NCBI GenBank assembly: GCA_045535935.1
Contig: JAZSMO010000003.1
Location: forward strand, 1 to 26,629
Reading direction: 5' to 3'
Source: SVFI01 sp045535935
Lineage (GTDB): Bacteria > Bacillota > Clostridia > Lachnospirales > Lachnospiraceae
DNA: 26,629 nt
The notes under the pieces are model-generated. The model was not told the DNA's origin. It saw only the letters and a program-made list of their open reading frames with translations, and made no database searches. A program made the translations under genes and the position numbers. Shown here in pieces: positions 6,579 to 14,200 of the stretch. The stretch's first letter is position 1; each line of letters starts with the position of its first letter.

Positions 6579-7343
6579 ATGACAGAGCAAAAAGCGGAGA
6601 GAATAAATAAATATTTGGCGCAGGCGGGGATTTGTTCCCGCAGACAGGCAGATGTGCTTGTGGAGCAGGGAAAAGTGCTTGTGAACGGACAAAAGGCCGA
6701 AAGCGGAATGAAGGTACAGCCGGGAGATAAGGTGGAGCTCGTCGGCGGAAAAGAACAGAAGGCAAAAAAAGAAATAAAAGGCAGTGCACAAAAGCTTGTG
6801 CTTGCGTTTAATAAGCCGGTCGGTGTGACCTGCACGGAGAAAGATAAATTTGCGGACAAAAAAGTGCTGGATTACGTGAAGGCAAGGACCAGAGTGACCT
6901 ATGCAGGACGCCTGGATAAGGAGTCGGAGGGGCTTATGCTTCTGACAAACGACGGAGATTTGATTCAGCGCATGATGAAGGGGTCCGAAGTCCACGAAAA
7001 AGAATATGTAGTCAAGGTGCACAAGGAGCTGACGGAAGGATTTATCCGCGATATGGGTCAAGGGGTTTATCTGGAGGAGCTGAAGCGGACGACCAAGCCG
7101 TGTCAGGTTACCATGGAAGGAAAGTACACGTTCCGCATCGTATTGACGCAGGGAATGAACCGGCAGATCCGCCGTATGTGCGAGACGTTCGGATATAAAG
7201 TGAAAGCGCTGAAGAGAGTGCGTATTATGAGCGTGGAACTGGGGACACTGAAAAGCGGAGAGTCCAGAGTGCTTACGCCGCAGGAATGCGCGCGGCTGTA
7301 TCGGGCTGTGGGAATGCAGGTTCCGGGTGAATTTTTGAAATAA
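6579..7343 (+). CDS. rluF: 23S rRNA pseudouridine synthase, RluF-like (RsuA family)
   Basis: A 254-residue enzyme that isomerises a specific uridine of ribosomal RNA to pseudouridine. An N-terminal S4 RNA-binding domain (about residues 5-60, beginning ERINKYLAQAGICSRRQAD) is followed by the synthase domain with the catalytic aspartate in GRLDKESEGL, the NKPVGVTCT entry motif and the C-terminal NRQIRRMCETFGYKVKAL. From memory the sequence tracks E. coli RluF more closely than RluB or RluE (for example HEKEYVV, FIRDM and LTQGMNRQIRRMCE), but lacks the long basic C-terminal tail of RluF. The ribosome site AAGGA lies seven bases before the ATG. It shares a transcript with the ligase, whose start is 19 bases after its stop. 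The family is secure; the exact target uridine is less so. Confidence 0.9.
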   Translation: MTEQKAERINKYLAQAGICSRRQADVLVEQGKVLVNGQKAESGMKVQPGDKVELVGGKEQKAKKEIKGSAQKLVLAFNKPVGVTCTEKDKFADKKVLDYVKARTRVTYAGRLDKESEGLMLLTNDGDLIQRMMKGSEVHEKEYVVKVHKELTEGFIRDMGQGVYLEELKRTTKPCQVTMEGKYTFRIVLTQGMNRQIRRMCETFGYKVKALKRVRIMSVELGTLKSGESRVLTPQECARLYRAVGMQVPGEFLK

Positions 7344-7362
7344 AAACAGGAGTGAAGTAACA

Positions 7363-9351
7363 ATGAATCAGACTGAGAGAATGAAAGAATTGATTGCTCT
7401 TTTAAATAAGGCATCCAAAGCATATTATGCCGAGGATACCGAGATTATGAGCAATTATGAATATGATAAGCTTTACGATGAACTTGTTGCATTGGAGGAG
7501 ACGACCGGAATTACGTTGTCCGGTTCGCCGACGGTAACCGTTGGTTATGAAGCGGTTGATGCACTTCCGAAGGAGCGTCATGAAAAGCCGATGCTTTCCC
7601 TGGCAAAAACAAAAAGCCGGGAGGAGCTTGCAGATTGGCTCGGAGAGAAAGAAGGACTTCTCTCATGGAAATTGGACGGGCTCACCATTGTGGTGACCTA
7701 TGAAAAAGGAAAGCTGTTAAAGGCCGTCACCCGCGGAAACGGCGAGGTGGGAGAGGTTGTTACAAACAATGCCAGAGTGTTTAAAAATCTTCCGGCGGTT
7801 ATTCCGTACAAAGGAACACTGACGCTGCGCGGAGAAGCAGTCATACCTTATTCGGAGTTTGAAAAAATCAATGCTGCTATCGAGGATGTGGGAGCCAAAT
7901 ATAAAAATCCGCGAAATCTGTGCAGCGGGTCCGTAAGACAGCTCAACAACCAGGTGACAGCAGAGCGAAATGTATATTTCTATGCGTTTTCCTATGTGCT
8001 GGCGACAGAGAACAGTGCGGACGGAGAAAAAGAACCGGACTTCGCAAATGACAGAGAAAACCACTTTAAATTCCTGAAGGAGCAGGGATTTGATGTGGTG
8101 GATTACATCAGGGTAAATGCGAAAAATGTCGGGGAGGCGATTGAAACCTACGCCGATAAGGTGAAGACGTACGATGTTCCGTCGGACGGATTGGTGCTTT
8201 CTTATTGTGATCTGGCTTATTCGGCGTCGCTTGGTCTGACCGCCAAATTCCCGCGCCATTCCATTGCGTTCAAATGGGCGGACGAGATTGCGGAAACGAC
8301 GCTTCGCAGCGTGGAGTGGAGTCCGAGCCGTACGGGACTTATCAACCCGGTGGCGATTTTTGATGATGTGGAACTGGAGGGAACGACGGTCAGCCGTGCA
8401 AGCCTTCACAACATCAGCTACATGAAGGCACTTAAGCTCGGAATCGGTGACCGGGTAACTGTATATAAAGCCAATATGATTATTCCGCAGATTGCGGAGA
8501 ATCTCACCCGCAGCGGAATGATGGAGCTTCCGGATGCGTGTCCGGCCTGCGGAGGCAAGACAGAGGTTTCGGCGGCCAACGAAGCGGAGGTTTTGTGTTG
8601 TGTCAACCCTGCGTGTCCGGCCAAGAAACTCAAGTCTTTTGCGCTGTTTGTGAGCAGAGATGCCATCAACATCGATGGTTTGTCAGAAGCAACTTTGGAG
8701 AAACTGATTGCAAAAGGCTTCATCCGGGAATATGCAGATTTGTTTCATTTGGATAACTATAAAGATGAAATTACGCAGATGGAAGGATTCGGTGAAAAGT
8801 CATTCCAAAATATGATAGACAATGCCGACAAAGCGAGAAAAACAAGTTTGCCAAAGGTAATTTACTCTTTGGGAATTCCGGGAATCGGATTAGCCAATGC
8901 TAAAGTTTTATGTAAGTTTTTCGACTATGATCTTGAAAAAATCCGGACAGCCGATAAGGAAGAACTGGCGTCGGTGGACGGTATCGGAGAGGTACTTGCA
9001 GCGGGAATCTGTGAATATTTTGCGGATGAGGAAGCAAACGATGTGCTTAACAGGTTGATGGCGGAACTTGAGACAGAAAAGCCGCAGATGAACGAGAGCG
9101 AGCAAAATCTGGAGGGCAAGGTTTTCGTCATTACCGGTTCCCTCAATCATTTCGGCAACCGCAATGAACTCAAAGAACTGATCGAGCAGCGGGGCGGAAA
9201 AGTGACGGGAAGCGTTACTTCAAAAACGGATTACCTGATTAATAACGACATTGCATCCACTTCCGGGAAAAATAAAAAAGCAAAAGAATTGGGAGTTGCA
9301 ATTATTGATGAGGACAGTTTCCTTGCAATGTCGGGGATTGAGATTGGTTAA
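7363..9351 (+). CDS. ligA: NAD+-dependent DNA ligase, divergent LigA
   Basis: A 662-residue protein with the full LigA layout: NMN-binding Ia domain (about 8-60), adenylation domain with the lysine motif KLDG at 103-106, OB fold (about 320-385), four-cysteine zinc finger (C393, C396, C412 or C413, C418), helix-hairpin-helix domain (about 430-575) and a C-terminal BRCT domain (about 585-662). It seals nicks in replication and repair using NAD+. Conserved features include RGE at 156-158, NPRN at 182-185 and RTG at 323-325. Several positions critical in E. coli LigA differ: N31 for D32, S101 for E113, N126 for D138 and S280 for K290 (alignment from memory). The sequence is intact with no frameshift, so this may be a second or lineage-specific ligase, or a diverged sole ligase. 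It follows rluF by 19 bases on one transcript. Confidence 0.9.
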   Translation: MNQTERMKELIALLNKASKAYYAEDTEIMSNYEYDKLYDELVALEETTGITLSGSPTVTVGYEAVDALPKERHEKPMLSLAKTKSREELADWLGEKEGLLSWKLDGLTIVVTYEKGKLLKAVTRGNGEVGEVVTNNARVFKNLPAVIPYKGTLTLRGEAVIPYSEFEKINAAIEDVGAKYKNPRNLCSGSVRQLNNQVTAERNVYFYAFSYVLATENSADGEKEPDFANDRENHFKFLKEQGFDVVDYIRVNAKNVGEAIETYADKVKTYDVPSDGLVLSYCDLAYSASLGLTAKFPRHSIAFKWADEIAETTLRSVEWSPSRTGLINPVAIFDDVELEGTTVSRASLHNISYMKALKLGIGDRVTVYKANMIIPQIAENLTRSGMMELPDACPACGGKTEVSAANEAEVLCCVNPACPAKKLKSFALFVSRDAINIDGLSEATLEKLIAKGFIREYADLFHLDNYKDEITQMEGFGEKSFQNMIDNADKARKTSLPKVIYSLGIPGIGLANAKVLCKFFDYDLEKIRTADKEELASVDGIGEVLAAGICEYFADEEANDVLNRLMAELETEKPQMNESEQNLEGKVFVITGSLNHFGNRNELKELIEQRGGKVTGSVTSKTDYLINNDIASTSGKNKKAKELGVAIIDEDSFLAMSGIEIG

Positions 9352-9380
9352 CATAACACGGGACGGACAATATCTATCGG

Positions 9381-9408
9381 TTGTTTATTTACTAAAATAT
9401 GGTATAAT
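9381..9408 (+). promoter_or_regulatory. Sigma-A promoter for metA
   Basis: TTGTTT (9381-9386), a 16-base spacer and a perfect TATAAT (9403-9408). The leader would be about 45 bases, too short for a SAM or T-box riboswitch, so no RNA-based methionine control is visible. Confidence 0.65.
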
Positions 9409-9459
9409 GAGCCTTGACCGTGTAATAGTGTAAAAATTTAAGAAGCAGAGGATAATGAA

Positions 9460-10365
9460 ATGCCGATCAAGATACAGAGTGATCTCCCGGTAAAGGAGAT
9501 TCTTGAAAATGAAAATATATTCGTGATGGATGAAAAAAGAGCGCTGGGACAGGAGATACGACCGCTGAAGATTTGTATCTTAAATCTGATGCCGCTCAAA
9601 GAGGATACGGAGCTGCAGCTTCTGCGTGCACTTTCCAATACACCGCTTCAGGTGGATGTGGACTTTATGAAGACGAGCACACATGTGTCCCAGAACACGT
9701 CAGCCAACCATCTGAATCGTTTTTATAACACGTTTGAAGAATTGAAGGAAAAGAGATACGACGGTCTGATTATTACCGGAGCACCGGTAGAGCAGATGGA
9801 GTTTGAGGAAGTAGATTACTGGGAAGAGCTTTGCAGTATTATGGAGTGGTCCAAGGAAAATGTAACTTCCACGTTCCACATTTGCTGGGGTGCCCAGGCG
9901 GGACTTTATTACCATTTCGGACTTCCGAAGATTCAGCTTCGCGAAAAAATGTTCGGGGTGTTTGAGCACAAGGTGATGAACCGGAAAGAACCGCTGGTGC
10001 GCGGGTTCGATGATTATTTTCTTGCGCCGCACAGCCGCCACACGACGGTTGCTGTGGAAGCAATTCATGCCTGCGATGACCTCATGGTGCTTGCCGAGTC
10101 TCCGGAGGCGGGTGTACTTCTTTGTATGACGCCGGACGGAAAGCAGATTTTTGTTATGGGACATCTGGAATATGACCGGATCACGCTGCAAAATGAGTAC
10201 GAGCGTGACCTAAAAAAAGGTCTTCCGATTTCACTTCCGGTCAATTATTTCCCGGAGGATGATGACACGCAGCGCCCGCATCTTCAGTGGCGCGCACACA
10301 GCAACAATCTGTACAGCAATTGGCTCAATTATTACGTTTATCAGATGACGCCTTACGAATGGTAA
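9460..10365 (+). CDS. metAA: Homoserine O-acetyltransferase (MetA family)
   Basis: A 301-residue cytoplasmic enzyme that activates the hydroxyl of L-homoserine for methionine synthesis. The catalytic cysteine is C142 in FHICWGAQAG, with H235 and E237 in GHLEYD. The name MetA was historically linked to succinylation, but position 111 is glutamate (TGAPVEQMEF), the residue that in Bacillus cereus MetA favours acetyl-CoA; E. coli has glycine there. I therefore call it an acetyltransferase. The length is normal. AGAGGA precedes ATG 9460 by seven bases; the ATG at 9455 is out of frame. It has its own promoter, and no other methionine gene adjoins it. Function in the pathway is secure; the acyl donor is inferred from one residue. 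Confidence 0.93.
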   Translation: MPIKIQSDLPVKEILENENIFVMDEKRALGQEIRPLKICILNLMPLKEDTELQLLRALSNTPLQVDVDFMKTSTHVSQNTSANHLNRFYNTFEELKEKRYDGLIITGAPVEQMEFEEVDYWEELCSIMEWSKENVTSTFHICWGAQAGLYYHFGLPKIQLREKMFGVFEHKVMNRKEPLVRGFDDYFLAPHSRHTTVAVEAIHACDDLMVLAESPEAGVLLCMTPDGKQIFVMGHLEYDRITLQNEYERDLKKGLPISLPVNYFPEDDDTQRPHLQWRAHSNNLYSNWLNYYVYQMTPYEW

Positions 10366-10404
10366 GAAATCTTTTTGAAAGTCCGATAACTTAATATAAA
10401 AAAG

Positions 10405-10413
10405 TGTTATACT
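10405..10413 (+). promoter_or_regulatory. Extended -10 promoter for the nucleotidyltransferase gene
   Basis: TG (10405-10406), one base, then TATACT (10408-10413). No good -35 box lies 17 bases upstream, as is allowed for extended -10 promoters. The leader is about 25 bases. Confidence 0.5.
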
Positions 10414-10442
10414 ATAAGTATATTTAGAAAGAAAGTGTTAAA

Positions 10443-10781
10443 GTGCCAAATACAATACGAGATATAATATTTGGATTTTCTGTACAGCTTAGGCGGTTAT
10501 TGGGAAATGATTTGTCGAAAGTTATTTTATATGGCTCTTACGCCAGAGGTGATTTTGAGGCGGAATCCGATGTGGATGTAATGGTTTTGGTAAAGCTTTC
10601 TCAAGAAGAAATTGAGAAGGTAGAAGAGGCTGTTTTTGATGTGGCTTTTGATATTGAGATGGATCATGGAATCCATATTTCACCGATTATAAAAAATGAA
10701 GAACAGTTTGAGTATTGGGTGGATGTGTTGCCATTTTATCAGAATGTTAAAAAAGAGGGGGTTTTAATAAGTGGAGAATAA
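10443..10781 (+). CDS. Minimal nucleotidyltransferase (MNT) domain protein, HEPN-MNT module
   Basis: A 112-residue protein of the polymerase-beta superfamily. The core motif GSYARG is at 31-36 and the metal-binding acidic pair at D43 and D45 in SDVDV; the C-terminal WVDVLPFYQNVKKEGV is typical of MNTs encoded before HEPN proteins. In characterised HEPN-MNT toxin-antitoxin pairs the MNT is the antitoxin, which AMPylates and silences the HEPN ribonuclease. The start is GTG at 10443; the ribosome site is weak (GAAAG). The next reading frame starts inside its last codons, the usual coupling, but that partner is broken. The MNT itself is full length with its active-site residues, so it is an orphan or has another target. 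Confidence 0.85.
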   Translation: MPNTIRDIIFGFSVQLRRLLGNDLSKVILYGSYARGDFEAESDVDVMVLVKLSQEEIEKVEEAVFDVAFDIEMDHGIHISPIIKNEEQFEYWVDVLPFYQNVKKEGVLISGE

Positions 10782-10955
10782 AGAAAGAGAAGAAAGAAAC
10801 TGGCAAATTTGCAGCGTAAGCGGGAAAATAGTGATTATGATGATTTCTTTGTGGCTTCATTAGAAGAAACAGAAAAGCAGCTGGAAGCTGCAGAATATAT
10901 AATTGGCGAAATACAAAAGTATTTAAATATATACGAAGAGAAAGATTGCCCGTAA
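10771..10955 (+). pseudogene. Remnant of a HEPN-domain partner gene (deleted and frameshifted)
   Basis: GTG 10771 overlaps the end of the MNT gene and begins V/M-ENKERE, the usual HEPN start, but this frame runs into unrelated residues and a stop near 10861. In another frame, 10782-10955 reads RKRENSDYDDFFVAS followed by EETEKQLEAAEYIIGEIQKYL, the C-terminal 40-55 residues of HEPN proteins found next to MNTs. A full-length partner has about 125-135 residues, so roughly 70-90 N-terminal codons are missing and the two surviving ends are in different frames. This indicates an internal deletion rather than a single frameshift. No functional ribonuclease can be made. The family assignment rests on recognition from memory. 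Confidence 0.7.
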
Positions 10956-10978
10956 ACTCAGGTTTGCGGGCTTTTTTT
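10948..10978 (+). terminator. Intrinsic terminator overlapping the HEPN remnant stop
   Basis: Ten-base-pair stem (10948-10957 with 10962-10971, one wobble) with the tetraloop TCAG and seven T after it. It ends the MNT transcript and survived the deletion of the HEPN gene. Confidence 0.88.
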
Positions 10979-11089
10979 GCTGTAAAATGAAAAAATCGAC
11001 CCATTTGGGAGGAGATTTTCAACGAGAGGTATGGGTATGAAATAAAGCGTGACAGTTATATAAGAACCATGGATTGTTTTTTGTTTTTC

Positions 11090-11118
11090 TTGCGCGGAGC
11101 AGGAAAAACCATTATAAT
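11090..11118 (+). promoter_or_regulatory. Probable promoter and leader of the giant surface protein
   Basis: TATAAT (11113-11118) with TTGCGC (11090-11095) 17 bases upstream; only the TTG of the -35 box fits. A leader of about 130 bases would follow. I looked through 10979-11253 for riboswitch motifs and small genes and found none I can support. Confidence 0.5.
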
Positions 11119-11253
11119 ATTATGCGAAAAACAGGAAGCATATTAGGGTTAAACAGCGGCGCATGGGGAAAAAAGCACCGAGCAAATAGACAGAAGTGTA
11201 AAAACAGTTTGCTTATGGAAACATAAGAGGGAATTTAAAAGGAGAGAAAGATT

Positions 11254-14200
11254 ATGAAAAAAGGAAGGAAACTTGCAAGGAGAATACTAAGCATTGTACT
11301 GACAGTCGCCCTGGTGGTAGGACTAATGCCTAATAATGTACTGACGGTTCGTGCGGCAACAACTGCGCATGACATCAGTACAGGGTCGCTTGAGATTAGT
11401 AGTAATGGTGATTATACAATTACCGGTAGCACAACAAGCAATACGGTTACAGTTAAAAGTGGTGTTACAGCGAATGTGACACTTAATGGTGTAAAAATTG
11501 ATTGTTCTAATACAGGAATTACGCCAATTATGGTAGAATCAGGTGCTACATTGAATCTGACACTGATAGGTGATAATGTTTTGACGGCTTGCACTCTGGA
11601 TTATAAGGATACTTTGACTACACAACAAACAGCTGCTCTTGGTGTGCCGGTGGGAGCTGAGCTTGTTATCACGGAAAGCTCTACGGGTACTCTTACTGCA
11701 AATGGCGCAAATGGCGGCGGAGCCGGAATCGGTGGTGGTTATAATGGTAGTTGCGGTACAATTACCATCAATGGTGGAACCATAAATGCTAACGGCGGAT
11801 GGATGTCAGGAGCCGGAATCGGTGGAGGTGCTTGGAATACTGAGAACGGAACAATTACCATCAACGGTGGAACCGTAAATACTACTTCAACCCTAGGAGC
11901 CGGAATCGGTGCTGGTGACGGTGAGAAAAATAGTAGCGGAACAATTATCATCAATGGTGGAACCATAAATGCTACTTCAACATATGGAGCCGGAATTGGT
12001 AATTCTAATAATAGTATTGGTGTAACAGTTACTATCACGGGTGGTAATATTAACTGTTCCTCTGTGAGTGCGCCTACAAATGGCACTAGTGCAGTGGCTT
12101 GTTATACATTTAAATTCTTAAGTGACAGTGTGGATATGGCAGGGAAAACAGTATCTGCTATTACGTTAGATGGTAATAATTATGAGTACAATTTTAATGA
12201 TGTTGTTACTTTGGACGGAGGTAGTGAAAATGAGGGTTATTTAAAATTATATCTTCCGGAAGGCAGCAATGTAACATCTATCACTGTAGATAATACAACT
12301 TATACTTGCCGTAGTGAGGACGGAACATGTTACACTGACCATGATTGGGAAGATGCAACATGCGGTGCGCCAAAGACTTGTAAAGCGTGTGGTAAGACAG
12401 AAGGTGAGCCAACAGGAAACCACAGCTGGGTAGATGCAACATGTGCTGTGCCAAAGACATGTAAAGGTTGTGGCAAGACAGAAGGTGAGCCAACGGGAAA
12501 TCACAGCTGGATAGATGCAACATGTATGGAAGCAAAGCATTGTTCCGTATGTGGTGAATCAGAGGGTGAAAGAGGCAATCATACTTATGAAAATGGTGTC
12601 TGCACACTTTGCGGCATAGACGAACAAGGAACATTCCATATTAAGAATTCTGCACAGCTTGAAGCGTTTGCACAGTATGTCAGTGAAGGAAACAAAAATA
12701 CAAACGCAGAATTGGAAGATAATATTGATATGTCAGATGTTAAAGACTGGACACCAATCGGTCAGACCATTTCTTTCCATGTGTCCGGAGCAGAAGTGAC
12801 TGATACAGGATACACCGGAACCTTTAATGGTAATGGTCATGTAATTACCGGACTTACAGTATCAGGAATATCCGGTGATATCTATTCTTATGGACTTTTT
12901 GGTACAGTAAGCGGAACAGTAAAACACCTTGGTATGGATGGATTTAAATTTGCTATGGGCAGTGCAAGCGATGCGAGAGCCGGAGCTGTTGCAGGTCAGG
13001 TGTTAACAGGCGGAACCATTGAGAACTGTTATTCCATAGGACATTCTGTCACAACGAATGGCAATATAGCAGGAGGTATCGCAGGATGTAATTACGGCGG
13101 TACAATCCGTAACTGCTATGCGTATAAGGGTGAGGTTGTAGGACATGATACCCGATGTGGTGGTGTAGTTGGTGATTGTCAGGATGACGGCAACGCTGAT
13201 GCAGGAACTGTAACAAATTGTTATACAAATGCAGAAAGAGTCGTAAGTACGCAGAACGACAGCACTAAGATAACAAATTGTGAAGTAAAGGATGCATCTG
13301 CTTTTGCGTCCGGTGAAGTGACATATAAGCTCAACGGTTCTACAAGTGATGGTGATTTAATCTGGTATCAGACACTTGAAACAGATGAAATGCCTAAGTT
13401 TTCCGGCGATACTGTAGTGTATCAAAACGGGTCATATATAAACCATGTTCATGAGTGGATATATTCTTCGGAGAAAACCGAAGGCAGTGAGGTGAATAAT
13501 AAAATAGTCGCAACCTGTACAGTAGGCGGTTGTACAAGAGAAGCAACATTCTCTGTTGCGGAAGAAATAATCCGTACGGGAAGTCCGATTGAATTGGTGG
13601 TGGATTCCAACACACTGACAGAAGAAATTACAATTACTTATACAGCGATAGAAGGTTCCCTGACGGACGGTAAGCCTGTAAATGTCGGAACATACAAAGC
13701 AGAAGTGTCTATAACCGGCGCAGATGGAAATAAAGCAGGATGTGAGTTTGAATATGAAATTGTTCCTGCTTTCATTGTAACAGGGGGTGCTTTAGGTACA
13801 GATTACACCTATGAAGATGGTGTGCTGACCGTTTTATCATCAACACCTATAACGATTGCAAACAAAGACCCGGAGACACCAACAAAAGATAGAATTGTTG
13901 TTAAAAAAGACGTTTCAGCCAATATTACCCTGGCAGGAGTCAATATAAAAGTAGCAGGAGCCGGAGTAGAAAATGTTTGTGCATTTAAAATAGAGGATGA
14001 TAGTAATGGGCAAATAATTATTACTCTTAAAAAAGATACAAAAAACACATTATACAGTAGTTTGTATTGTGCAGGACTGCAGAAAAATGGAAAAAATGGC
14101 TCTCTTACAATAACTGGTGAAGGAACCCTTATAGCTAAAGGAAACCTTCAAGGAGCCGGAATCGGCGGAGGCAATGGCGGAGCCGGAACGAATATTACGA

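Noticed and set aside
9352..9459. Riboswitch (SAM or T-box) before metA
   Set aside because: The promoter at 9381-9408 leaves a leader of only about 45 bases, too short for these structures.
10363..10389. TAAG-N15-TCCGATAA after metA as a second sigma-28 promoter
   Set aside because: The -35 box is off consensus and includes the metA stop codon, and a good extended -10 box for the next gene lies downstream. Kept only as a weak possibility.
11119..11253. c-di-GMP riboswitch in the leader of the giant surface protein
   Set aside because: The conserved loops of the GEMM motif are not present on inspection; the leader shows no clear paired architecture.
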